Positions 18,101-25,336 of a DNA stretch of 64,000 bases are shown here, piece by piece. The stretch's first letter is position 1. Each line of letters opens with the position of its first letter. The notes below the pieces were generated by a model. The model was not told the origin of the DNA. It did not search any database and saw nothing but the letters and a program-made list of their open reading frames with translations. This stretch comes from Actinomycetes bacterium (GTDB taxonomy: Bacteria > Actinomycetota > Acidimicrobiia > Acidimicrobiales > Ilumatobacteraceae), in contig JANXUF010000094.1 in NCBI GenBank assembly GCA_025356335.1, forward strand, positions 1-64,000, in the 5' to 3' direction. The position numbers were made by a program, and so were the translations under genes.

Positions 18101-18587
18101 ACACGGCGCGTCGGGCATCATCGGCGCCGGCAGTCGGCAGCCCGAAGAGCGACACGATCTCATCGCCAGTGAACTGGTTGACGATGCCGCCATTGGACTC
18201 GATGATCGCCGTGCCGTCGCGCTTGATGGTGCCCATGATCTCGGAGATGACTTCCGGATCGAACTGCTCGCACATCGCCGTGTAGCCGGAGAGGTCTGAC
18301 ATGACCACAGTGACAGTGCGCCGCTGGCCCTCGAACCGATCAGGCGACGTCAAGCGCTCCGGTCTGGCCGCGGTCGGCGCGGCAGCCGGGACCCGCACCA
18401 GCGCAGACGTCGAGGGCCCCTCGGCGAGGACGAGTGTGCTCAAGCGGTGGCCGCAAGCGGCACAGAACGCGGCGTCGGTCGGCGAACGGCGGCCGCACCG
18501 ATCGCAGGCGAACACGAGTGCAGAGCTACACCAGCGGCAGACCGGTGCGGCGGCATCCAGCGAGCGCGAGCAGCGAGGGCAGTACAT
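15144..18587 (-). CDS. Class III nucleotidyl cyclase fused to AAA/STAND ATPase and TPR-like region
   Basis: A 1147-residue sensor protein. Residues 1-46 form two zinc ribbons (CPRC, CRWC, CDRC, CAAC). Residues about 88-268 are a class III cyclase domain with metal-binding aspartates near 98 (MSDLSGYT) and 142 (FTGDEIVSLFG). A P-loop ATPase follows (ADAGTGKSRL, near 320; Walker B IVQLDDWHWAD), then a long helical TPR-like tail. Such proteins couple ligand sensing to ATPase and cyclase or regulatory output. The ATG at 18587 begins the zinc ribbon; upstream sequence is not protein-like. A short 9-bp reiteration at 16717-16770 encodes a Gly-Val-Ser linker. It diverges from the peroxidase-P450 operon. 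Confidence 0.85.
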   Translation of the reverse strand: MYCPRCSRSLDAAAPVCRWCSSALVFACDRCGRRSPTDAAFCAACGHRLSTLVLAEGPSTSALVRVPAAAPTAARPERLTSPDRFEGQRRTVTVVMSDLSGYTAMCEQFDPEVISEIMGTIKRDGTAIIESNGGIVNQFTGDEIVSLFGLPTAGADDARRAVSAALALHERVARMNDTLDPAPPVPLGMHTGIHTGLLVVQVNDQRDGVYELTGDTINTAARILGLAGRDEVLIGAPTRNAVEPYFEIEAAGHHTVRNKAKPLEVYRVLRERSDLTRFDAARERGLTALAGRDQELAQLDASLRACRFGSGRVVVVEADAGTGKSRLAFEFAQRARADDDRVVVVEGRCQAFGANTSYLPFIQVVREALGIEQGASVDDVLAAVPGAVIALDPDLEPHVAAYLLLLGAASVKDLPIEWLDDAMADHLHTALVDLVIALAWQRPTIVQLDDWHWADAESHTTLMRLSRAIAGCPGMVLVSQRPGAQPIDVDVEVIRLGPLSPAATSSMIARSFGAATVSADLAATIYERTNGNPFFVEEVCAALATQGRVRAAGDEVVPTGEIVDLRIPDTVQAVVLGRVDGLDDDARSMLKLASVIGREFPTDILAEVSGVSGLSGVTGISGVSDEAAATSVRRLSGLLTVLCESGLIEPLDQPDAGATARFRFRHIITQEVTYDTLLLRERRVAHARIAEAIERARTPADIEQRRMVEALAHHHQRAGHSELALTYFELAANKAVERRSLAEARFQLRSAIDESCKVVQTTSVRKHRGQLALRWAATCIFMPSLVQVDLLDTVMREATEDGNDTIAVMASYWINWIQYSIGNQRVAEEGTRQLLSLVEPAGSPRMVALIRCHLGQVLVSQARPHEAETMLIEGLDRGAGSSSRSADAQPTGLYCYSLAQLALAYATRGAFDRSRPMMDEALALVRTTHERSTEASLNICAALAAVFAGDWLVARARITAIGELPDVSVSAYVRTAAACVDAYAIHRSGSSEEGLRLLRRISAIHENADAKLSLALTRAWLADALLRSGDLDGATVMARAAVERAAVGDNFGIDLAEEVLLQTSGVTDGALAERADALAAERAAAGNPLGSAAAQLAAACAHLRAGEVGEAARRAVLAESGMISLGSPAFADVANAVLRDAVAAAER

Positions 18588-18743
18588 GTCTCTGGCGTCC
18601 CCTGTGATCCGAAGCCGAGTTGCGTCGGGCCAGGGTAGTCGAAGCGGGTCGATGGTCTGAGCTGGCGGAAAACAGGCGTGAGTCCGGCCACTACTGTTGC
18701 CGCTGCTGTCACGGGAGGCCGTGCAGGCGCTGGAGGGGACGCG
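18588..18743. promoter_or_regulatory. Divergent promoter region
   Basis: The 156 bases between the cyclase/ATPase gene and the plus-strand pair must hold promoters for both. No clear operator repeat is visible. A GGAGGGG ribosome site at 18732 precedes the ATG at 18744. Shared control of the two pairs is inferred from this head-to-head layout. Confidence 0.45.
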
Positions 18744-19415
18744 ATGACGCCGAACGGAGCCGTTCGATCGAAGATGGCAGGACGGGTGAGCGAGATGACC
18801 CATGTCGTGGCGATCAAACAGGGACTCACCGTCAAGATCGACGTCGTCGACGATGTGATCGGTGTCGACGAGGCGGCTCCTCCGGTCCGCTGGGCCGACA
18901 ACCTCCGGTTCGTCTTCGATCTGATCGACCTGTACGTCGCCTCAGGGCAACTCACCCCGTTGAACGACGTCGGGACGATCCACTTCGCGCGGTGGGTCAT
19001 CCTGCCAGGCAACCAACAACTGCTGTTCACGGCGAACTTCGATGGCGGGCTGGAGCAGTACATCCACGACTTCGTCACCATTGCCAACTCCGGCATCCCC
19101 ACCCGCCACAACACCACCGGTGCGAAATGGATGGACGCCGTCTGGGGGAACTGCGTCGGCTATCCGGGCACCGAGGACTTCTCCGCCTTCTTGGACTTCA
19201 TGAGTACGAATCTCGTCGAGACCACGTTGTGGTACCCGACCATCACCGACGTCACCGTCCGCGACACGTCATGGTTGCGCCAGTTCCGCAACCTCTTCGC
19301 CACCTTCGAGGACGCTGCGCTCGAGGTCGAACGATCGACGTGGCCACCACGACTGCTCGAGGCGTACGACACGCTCACCCGTGCCGTCAACCGAATCGAT
19401 GTCACCGATGTCTGA
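18744..19415 (+). CDS. Conserved hypothetical, partner of peroxidase-P450
   Basis: A 223-residue soluble protein with no domain I can name. Distinct stretches are GTIHFARWVILPGNQQLL, LFTANFDGGLEQYIHDFV and WGNCVGYPGTEDFSAFLDF, which read like a compact alpha/beta domain. No signal peptide or membrane segment is seen. The GGAGGGG at 18732 fixes the ATG at 18744 over a GTG at 18678. Its stop lies 8 bases inside the next gene, so the two are likely translated together and the proteins may interact. Function is unknown. Confidence 0.7.
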   Translation: MTPNGAVRSKMAGRVSEMTHVVAIKQGLTVKIDVVDDVIGVDEAAPPVRWADNLRFVFDLIDLYVASGQLTPLNDVGTIHFARWVILPGNQQLLFTANFDGGLEQYIHDFVTIANSGIPTRHNTTGAKWMDAVWGNCVGYPGTEDFSAFLDFMSTNLVETTLWYPTITDVTVRDTSWLRQFRNLFATFEDAALEVERSTWPPRLLEAYDTLTRAVNRIDVTDV

Positions 19416-20472
19416 GGTGATCACGTCTGCCAGTGCGGCGTCTGATGTGGCCGCGTCCGACGTGACAGCGTCTGGGGTGACCGTGCCGCTTGACGAGATC
19501 CAGTCGGGGATTTTCGACCCCACCGTCATCACCTTCGAGACGCACCTGTTCCTCGGTGTCGCCGACGCCGTGGCCGGCCGGGCATTCGTCCGATCGCTGA
19601 TCGGCCGTGTCACCACCGAGGCATCGATCCCGTCAGACCCGCTCGCCGCCGCGGCGCAGACGCGGGTGAACGTCGGCTTCACGTGGTCGGGTCTCGCGGC
19701 CGTCGGCGTCAGCGCCGAGGTGCTCGCTTCGTTCCCCCAGGAATTCCGCGACGGGATGGTGGCGCGCGGGGTCATCCTCGGCGACGACCCGTCGCATTCC
19801 GGTTGGGATCCGGTGTACCTTCCGCCCACCGCCGGCGGCACCGGACTCCACGTCTGGGTACTGGTCCAAGCGCCGGATACCGCAACCCTGGCTGCGGAAG
19901 TGGAAGTGATCCGCTCGCTCGCTCTGGCGAACGACGTGTCGGTCATCGGCACCGAACAGGGTGCGCAGTTCGGTGCGGAGCACGGCTCGGCCAAGGAGCA
20001 CTTCGGATTCAACGACAACCTCAGCCAACCAGGTGTCGCGGGCGTCGGCCAGCCGGTGTATCCGGGCCAGGGTGGCTACCAGCCGGACGGCACGTGGGCG
20101 CCGATCCCCGTCGGCTGTTTCCTGCTCGGTCATGCCGATGGGTACGGCGAGATCGCCTCACGCCCCAGCGATCCAGCGCTGCGGACCAACGGCACCTACA
20201 TGGTGCTACGCAAACTCGAACAGGACGTGGCGGGCTTCAGGTCCTACGTCTCGCAGACTGCGCACCGTCTCGGCATGGACGAAGAACACTGTGCCGCCAA
20301 GTTCGTCGGCCGCTGGCGCAGCGGAGCCCCCGCTCGAACTCGCACCCGATCACGACGACCCGTCGATCCTCGTCGATCCGAACACCGCCAATGCCTTCAC
20401 CTATCGGGCGCCGTGCGGCCCGACGTCGGCGCACGATGGCGGTCCAGCGTCTGCAACGGCGAAAGGCGGTGA
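19408..20472 (+). CDS. DyP-type heme peroxidase, N-terminal part (frame interrupted)
   Basis: This frame encodes the first 300 or so residues of a DyP-type peroxidase: LDEIQSGIFDP at the start, the catalytic-aspartate motif as HFGFNDNLSQPGV (usual GxxDG has become FNDN, keeping Asp but replacing the last glycine), and AAKFVGRWRSGAP. Real homology stops there. The frame then runs on as Arg-rich noise to a stop at 20472, while the peroxidase continues in another frame from 20327. A run of five C at 20327-20331 is one base too long. Starts at 19399 or 19408 (ATG) overlap the upstream gene. See the next entry for the rest of the fusion. Confidence 0.8.
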   Translation: MSEVITSASAASDVAASDVTASGVTVPLDEIQSGIFDPTVITFETHLFLGVADAVAGRAFVRSLIGRVTTEASIPSDPLAAAAQTRVNVGFTWSGLAAVGVSAEVLASFPQEFRDGMVARGVILGDDPSHSGWDPVYLPPTAGGTGLHVWVLVQAPDTATLAAEVEVIRSLALANDVSVIGTEQGAQFGAEHGSAKEHFGFNDNLSQPGVAGVGQPVYPGQGGYQPDGTWAPIPVGCFLLGHADGYGEIASRPSDPALRTNGTYMVLRKLEQDVAGFRSYVSQTAHRLGMDEEHCAAKFVGRWRSGAPARTRTRSRRPVDPRRSEHRQCLHLSGAVRPDVGARWRSSVCNGERR

Positions 20473-22303
20473 CCTCGACGGCGATCGCGTTCCCCGCCGG
20501 GCGCACATCCGGCGGGTCAACCCACGCGATTCACTCGCTGTCGATTCCGTCGTCGACCCGGCGAACCATCGCATCATCCGCCGCTCGGCGCCGTACGGTC
20601 CGTACCTCGACCGGGCCGCCGACGACGGGCAGCGGCGCGGGCTGCTGTTCAGGGCCTTCAATGCCAGCATCCTCGACCAGTTCGAGATGATCCAGTCGGA
20701 GTGGGTGAACAACGGCAACGAGGCCAACGGGTTGAGCACCGACCGCGACCCGTTCGTCGGCGCCGACAGCTCCTCCACATCTCCGTCCCCAGAGGGACCA
20801 CTCGGGGCGAGCTTCACCATCCCGCAGCCAGACGGTTCGTGCCCCACCATCCACAACCTCCCGCAATTCGTCACGCCACGCGGCGGTGCGTACCTGTTCG
20901 TCCCATCGCTCAGCGGGCTGTCCCGCCTGTGTGTCGACCCGGTAGTCGCTCGCCCGGCGCCACCGCCGACGTTGCCGGCGGGCACGACCTTCATCGCCCT
21001 CTACGAGTCGATCAAGGCGGCACCTGGAAACCCTCCGGAGGCTGTGCTGCAGGAACAGATCGACGTCGTCATGCTCTACCAGCAACACCTCGTGGAACTC
21101 GGCAACGAGCTGCGCGCCGCAGACTCGACGAAGATCTTTCCGACCTCGATCGGCGTGCTGTTGGGGACGGCAGCCGACATGACCGAGGTGTTCACCAGAG
21201 GAGACGTCTTCTCCGTCTGCGGCTATGGCGAGCGACTGATCGACCTGACCGGACCGTTCATCCTCGGCATGGACGCCGGTCCGCAATACGACCGCGAGTC
21301 GTCGATCATGCGCTTCGTGACGCCGGGCAGTGACCTGCAGGCACTCGAACCATGGATCGAGGGTCTCGCCGCTTCGTTGGTCGCCACCGCCGTCTCGCAG
21401 TCCGGCACGCCGTTCGACCTCGTGTCGACCGTCGCCGTTCCGGCGCCGCTGCGCTTCGTCGGCCACTATTTCGGCGTGCCGGGACCTGACGACGAGACGT
21501 TCATGGCCTGGTTGAGGGCTATCGGCATTTCCGTGTTCGAGTGGTGGTCGGCGTTCTTCCCGTCGATCAAGGACGTCACGACCTCGATCTCCCCGGCATT
21601 CGAGGCCTACCTCGACGGCCTCATCCGCCAGCGTTCGGCCGATATCGCTGCAGGCACGACCGTTCCGGACGATGTCCTGACGCGCCTGCTGTCGCTGCCG
21701 GGCGTCGACTCCCCGACCCACCCGATGGCGCTCGACCGTCTGGGCATCCGGCGCAACCTCGGAGGTTTTGCCGTCGGTTCGTCCGTGGCCCTGTCGGCGG
21801 CCATCGTCAGCGCCGTCCAATACCTGCTCGACCCGGCGAATGCCGGAGCATTGCAGGCCACGCAGGCCGCATCCCGCGCCAGGGACGCCGCCCTGGTGCG
21901 TCAATGCATGCTGGAGGCGGCGAGACTCGGCGACCCGAGCCCGCCGTCGGTCTTCCGGACAGCGCTCACCGACGCGGTGCTCGCCAAGGGCACGTTGAGG
22001 GAGACGAAGATCCCCAGAGGATCGATCATCGTCCTCAATCCCACGATCGCCATGACGGACCCCGATGCGGTGCCCGATCCGCTGACGTTCCGCACCGACC
22101 GCCCTGCCGGCACCTACATGATGTTCGGCGAGGGCATGCACACCTGCTTCGGTACAGCGATCGCCACGATGATCCTCGGCGCTGTCGGCCAGGCGCTGTT
22201 CGCCCTCGACGACCTGCACGAGGTCTCACCCATGCAGCCCGGCGTCGGCATCCCCGGTGAGTTCTATCCCGGCAGCTATCTCCTCGCCTCCGGCCACATC
22301 TGA
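20327..22303 (+). CDS. DyP peroxidase C-terminal part fused to cytochrome P450
   Basis: Continuing from the interrupted peroxidase, this frame holds the heme-ligand region (RRAHIRRVNPRDS), RRSAPYGPYL and RGLLFRAFNASILDQFEMIQ, completing the DyP fold, and then a P450 domain of about 440 residues. The P450 has EAAR (ExxR of the K helix) and the cysteine-ligand loop FGEGMHTCFGTA. Its I helix reads GGFAVGSSVALSAA, lacking the acid-Thr pair needed for ordinary O2 activation. With the frame restored the fusion is about 964 residues. By analogy with fungal Ppo fusions and CYP74, the P450 may use peroxides rather than O2; this is inference. It ends 8 bases before palindrome D. Confidence 0.82.
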   Translation, partial: PPLELAPDHDDPSILVDPNTANAFTYRAPCGPTSAHDGGPASATAKGGDLDGDRVPRRAHIRRVNPRDSLAVDSVVDPANHRIIRRSAPYGPYLDRAADDGQRRGLLFRAFNASILDQFEMIQSEWVNNGNEANGLSTDRDPFVGADSSSTSPSPEGPLGASFTIPQPDGSCPTIHNLPQFVTPRGGAYLFVPSLSGLSRLCVDPVVARPAPPPTLPAGTTFIALYESIKAAPGNPPEAVLQEQIDVVMLYQQHLVELGNELRAADSTKIFPTSIGVLLGTAADMTEVFTRGDVFSVCGYGERLIDLTGPFILGMDAGPQYDRESSIMRFVTPGSDLQALEPWIEGLAASLVATAVSQSGTPFDLVSTVAVPAPLRFVGHYFGVPGPDDETFMAWLRAIGISVFEWWSAFFPSIKDVTTSISPAFEAYLDGLIRQRSADIAAGTTVPDDVLTRLLSLPGVDSPTHPMALDRLGIRRNLGGFAVGSSVALSAAIVSAVQYLLDPANAGALQATQAASRARDAALVRQCMLEAARLGDPSPPSVFRTALTDAVLAKGTLRETKIPRGSIIVLNPTIAMTDPDAVPDPLTFRTDRPAGTYMMFGEGMHTCFGTAIATMILGAVGQALFALDDLHEVSPMQPGVGIPGEFYPGSYLLASGHI

Positions 22304-22310
22304 AGGTCGG

Positions 22311-22361
22311 CGACGCCGGCACCGAATGTTGCAGAAACTGCAGGCATCGGTGCCTGCGTCG
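22311..22361. repeat. Palindromic intergenic element, copy D
   Basis: A 51-bp inverted repeat with arms 22311-22334 and 22338-22361 around AAA. It lies between the convergent P450 and DUF4097 genes. Nearly identical to copy C, 9 kb away, so the two bracket the flavoprotein, cyclase and peroxidase-P450 block. Confidence 0.9.
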
Positions 22362-22390
22362 GACAAGTGGACGCTCGACCATGGGCGTGA

Positions 22391-23263
22391 TCATCGTCGC
22401 AACAACGGCCGCCTCGATGCGTCGGCCGGGGCCCGATGGATGACGATGTCGCCGACGGACGACCGGGCCCGCACCGAGATCGTGCCGTCTGACCGATCGG
22501 GGCCTTCAGCATGCTCGAGACTGTTCCGCACCGAGCCGAATCGCGTGCGGACGTCCAGCCATGCGGCCACTCCGGCAACGATGCCCACCTCCAGCTCGCC
22601 GGCCGCCGTCTCGACCACCACCTCACCGGCGCCGACTTCGAACACACGGACATCGCCGTTCGCGGTGCGGGCCGTGACCCCGGCGCCGGCTTGGCCGATC
22701 AGCACGCTGCCATTGGATGACGTGGCCTGCACGTCACCTGCGACCCGATCCAGCTGCGTGCTGCCGTTCGAGTTCTTCACGACCGCCGTGCCTTCGATCG
22801 CGCCGAGGCGGATGTCGCCAGACGAGGTGGTGACATCGGCGTTGCCGGCAACATGGTCGACCATCACGTTGCCGAACGACGTCCTGGCGCGCAACTCACC
22901 GGTCAGGTCGAGCCGGACGTCGCCCATCGATGTCTTCAGCGTCGTGGTCCCGATTTCGCCCTCGACGTGGAAGTCGCCGATCGCCGAGATGCCGTCGAGC
23001 GCCGAGCCGGTCGGCACCTCGAGGGTGACGACCACCGTCTGGCTCCCGCTGAAGGGGGCCCAACTCCTCGGCGACTTCACGAACAACTTGCCGTCGCAGA
23101 ACTCGACGGTCGTCTGCTCGGCGGCCTTGACGTCGGACGACTTGGACGGATCCATCGGCCCGACGGTGATGACGGTGTCGGCGCGGTCGCTTGCGCTGAT
23201 GTGGGTGTTGCCGACGATGTCGATGGTGATCGATATCGGGTCGGGGGATGCGAATGTGGGCAT
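22391..23263 (-). CDS. DUF4097 beta-strand repeat protein
   Basis: A 290-residue protein made of repeating short beta strands, with recurring units such as TSMGDVRLDLTGEL, TSFGNVMVDHVAGN, TSSGDIRLGAIEGT and TANGDVRVFEVGAG, the pattern of DUF4097 right-handed beta-helix-like domains. No signal peptide or membrane segment is visible, so it is probably cytoplasmic. The ATG at 23263 has an AGGAG site 7 bases upstream; longer readings cross a 19-bp tandem repeat. It lies downstream of an RHH-protein gene on the same strand; this pair is frequent in Actinobacteria. Function unknown. Confidence 0.8.
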   Translation of the reverse strand: MPTFASPDPISITIDIVGNTHISASDRADTVITVGPMDPSKSSDVKAAEQTTVEFCDGKLFVKSPRSWAPFSGSQTVVVTLEVPTGSALDGISAIGDFHVEGEIGTTTLKTSMGDVRLDLTGELRARTSFGNVMVDHVAGNADVTTSSGDIRLGAIEGTAVVKNSNGSTQLDRVAGDVQATSSNGSVLIGQAGAGVTARTANGDVRVFEVGAGEVVVETAAGELEVGIVAGVAAWLDVRTRFGSVRNSLEHAEGPDRSDGTISVRARSSVGDIVIHRAPADASRRPLLRR

Positions 23264-23280
23264 GAAATTCTCCTCGAAAC

Positions 23281-23318
23281 GTGAGTGGATGCGGATGACG
23301 TGAGTGGATGCGGATGAC
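23281..23318. repeat. 19-bp tandem duplication
   Basis: GTGAGTGGATGCGGATGAC is present twice head to tail, in the gap between the RHH gene and the DUF4097 gene. It may alter the leader of the downstream gene. Confidence 0.85.
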
Positions 23319-23376
23319 GTGAAGCTGCGAAATACGCTCATGACGTGGACGATGTGGCGAGGTACGCGCAGGGCCG

Positions 23377-23907
23377 CTAGCGCGCCCAGCCGGTGAAGCT
23401 CTCGCCGCCGCCCGGGTTCGGCCGCACGGCGTATCGTGGCCGGTCGGTCGCTCCGACGGCGGCGGAGACGGTGCGCACCAGCCAGGAGTTGACCGAGAGG
23501 CTTTCGCGTCCTGCGATCTCCTCGATCCGACCCTTGAGTTGTTCGGACAGGCGGAGCGTGACGCGCGACGGGCCGGTGTCGTCGTCGGTCACCGGAGGTA
23601 CCCCGACCCGGTCTGGCGGCGGCGGGAGGGCGTCGGTCGGGCGGCTGTCTGCCGGATGGTCGACCGGCGGTCGCGTCACGACGAACTCGGGGTCCCGGCC
23701 GCGCAGGCGCACGTCGACCGAGCCTGGCGCCAGATCGAGCGTGATCTCTGCTGCGGCAGCCGAGAGCACATCGAGCAGCACGAGGCGGGCCGCCGATTCG
23801 AGCGCAGCGATGAGACGACCGGCGACGACTCTGGCGTCATCATCGCCGGCCTCTGCGGCCAACTCGAGCCGGCGCTGCAACTCCTCGACGTGCAGTTTCA
23901 ATTCCAT
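23377..23907 (-). CDS. Ribbon-helix-helix (HicB/Arc-like) regulator
   Basis: A 176-residue protein. The N-terminal 60 residues are helical (ELKLHVEELQRRLELAAEAG, then AALESAARLVLLDVLSA), a Pro-rich linker follows, and the C-terminal third is a ribbon-helix-helix module (SRVTLRLSEQLKGRIEEIA, then SLSVNSWLVRTVSAAV). It is likely a DNA-binding repressor of its own operon, which includes the DUF4097 gene. The start codon lies inside the first of several TGACGTCA sites that continue upstream, good candidates for its operator. Confidence 0.75.
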   Translation of the reverse strand: MELKLHVEELQRRLELAAEAGDDDARVVAGRLIAALESAARLVLLDVLSAAAAEITLDLAPGSVDVRLRGRDPEFVVTRPPVDHPADSRPTDALPPPPDRVGVPPVTDDDTGPSRVTLRLSEQLKGRIEEIAGRESLSVNSWLVRTVSAAVGATDRPRYAVRPNPGGGESFTGWAR

Positions 23908-23985
23908 GACGTCAGTATGACGTCATGATGACGCCATGTCAAGGGGCAATGATGTCAGTATGACGTCGATGTCAGTATGACGTCG
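23907..23985. promoter_or_regulatory. Operator-like array of TGACGTC repeats
   Basis: Two perfect TGACGTCA palindromes at 23907-23914 and 23918-23925 are 11 bases apart, one helical turn. Upstream, a 17-bp unit ATGTCAGTATGACGTCG occurs twice in tandem (23952-23968 and 23969-23985). The shared word is CAGTATGACGTC, seen three times. Location directly in front of, and touching, the RHH gene start suggests an autoregulatory operator with cooperative binding. Confidence 0.65.
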
Positions 23986-24024
23986 ATGCACCCTTCGTCC
24001 GAGGCTGTTGCGCGAGGCACCTCG

Positions 24025-24396
24025 TCAGCCCACAGTTGCCCGCCGCTCAACACGACTGGCCTGGCCATTCTCGTCACCGTGCGAGCGCCCCCGAGCGAGG
24101 CGCCGCATGGCGCCGAGTCGCTGCTTGTTGCTGACGGCTTTCGACTTCAGTCTTTTCGACAGCGAGGCGTGCGATTGGGTCGCCAGGAGGACATCTCGAC
24201 GGGCTTTCGGCGACCGCACCTTGGCGAGCACGGTGCCCGCAGCGGTCCGGTCGGACGGCATCAGCACGACGACAGGCCCCTCACAGATCCCGAGGCAGGG
24301 GACTTCGAAGGCAGACGATCTCGGCAGCGCGTCGAGCAACGGCTGCCATTCAGGACATCGGCGGCACCGCTTCCCGACACAGACCGCTGCAATCAT
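24025..24396 (-). CDS. Thioredoxin-fold [2Fe-2S] ferredoxin-like protein
   Basis: A 123-residue protein with five cysteines: AAVCVGKRCRRCPEW at the start and VPCLGICEGPVVV in the middle, where C-x3-C with LGICEGP matches thioredoxin-like 2Fe-2S ferredoxins. This suggests electron transfer in the cytoplasm. The tail is very basic (SLSKRLKSKAVSNKQRLGAMRR), unlike usual members, and may bind nucleic acid or a partner. The ATG at 24396 is used because the frame upstream lacks family match. The redox partner is not evident from neighbours. Confidence 0.65.
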   Translation of the reverse strand: MIAAVCVGKRCRRCPEWQPLLDALPRSSAFEVPCLGICEGPVVVLMPSDRTAAGTVLAKVRSPKARRDVLLATQSHASLSKRLKSKAVSNKQRLGAMRRLARGRSHGDENGQASRVERRATVG

Positions 24397-24610
24397 CGAT
24401 CCGTCATACCCATCACCGATCACCGGCAACCGTGAGATCGTCCTCCTCGACGCTCCGGCGTGCCTCGACCGCCATCGACGGCGGCATTCAGGGCGCACCG
24501 GTTCGCCCGCGGCGAACGACGAGACGCCGCTTCACAGACTGCCCAGCCGGGCTATGGTTCAGCGGTGACGAGTCGCCGGCTGCGCGTTCGGCGGTCGTTC
24601 GAGGACAGTG

Positions 24611-25336
24611 ATGCCTGATCTCGAGTTGAAGCGATTGTTGAGTTTTCTCGAGTCGCGCAGTGGCAGTGACCTGTCAGTACCAGCGCGGCTGATGTTGGTG
24701 TGTCCAGAAGCGCTTGCGGTGAATGGAGCAGGGCTGTCCATCATGTCGGGATCCGTGATGACGATGCTGGCGGCGTCGGACCCGATCGCCGAACAACTCG
24801 AACACGCTCAATGCGCGATCGGCGAAGGCCCGTGGTTCGACGCACTGCGAACGAACACTGCGGTGCTCGAAGCAGACCTCACCAGCAGGATCGCCCAGGA
24901 TCGATGGCCGAAGTTCGCCGAGGCCGCACTGACATACGGGGCCATCGCTGTGTTCGGATTCCCGCTGTGCGTCGACGGTGTACCGTTCGGGGCGCTGGAT
25001 CTCTACTCCGTGGCCCGCGGTCCGCTTTCCGAATCAGATGTCGGCGACGCACTCCTCATCGCCGATCTCGCTGCCATCGCTGTGCGCCACCAACTCGCTG
25101 CCGGGACAGGGATATTCGGGCCCGGAACGACGATCGAAGAGTCGTGGAGCTACCCGGCGGTCGTCCATCAAGCCACCGGCATGACATCGGCGCAGCTCGG
25201 CATCGGCGTCGATGTCGCTCTCGTGCGCCTGCGAGCGCACGCCTTCTCCACCGGTCGCCAAACGGCAGAGGTCGCTGAGGACATCGTTGCCCGCCGGTTC
25301 CGACTCGAGCCGTGGACCGCCGCCGACCATGACTGA
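24611..25336 (+). CDS. GAF-ANTAR domain protein
   Basis: A 241-residue cytoplasmic regulator. Residues about 20-165 form a GAF sensor domain (QCAIGEGPWFDALRTN, then GFPLCVDGVPFGALDLY), and the C terminus is an ANTAR RNA-binding domain (SYPAVVHQATGMTSAQLG, then RLRAHAFSTGRQTAEVAEDIV). ANTAR proteins bind paired stem-loops in mRNA leaders to prevent termination. ATG at 24611 directly follows a GTG at 24608. It overlaps the next GAF-ANTAR gene by 8 bases, so they are a tandem pair. Confidence 0.85.
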   Translation: MPDLELKRLLSFLESRSGSDLSVPARLMLVCPEALAVNGAGLSIMSGSVMTMLAASDPIAEQLEHAQCAIGEGPWFDALRTNTAVLEADLTSRIAQDRWPKFAEAALTYGAIAVFGFPLCVDGVPFGALDLYSVARGPLSESDVGDALLIADLAAIAVRHQLAAGTGIFGPGTTIEESWSYPAVVHQATGMTSAQLGIGVDVALVRLRAHAFSTGRQTAEVAEDIVARRFRLEPWTAADHD

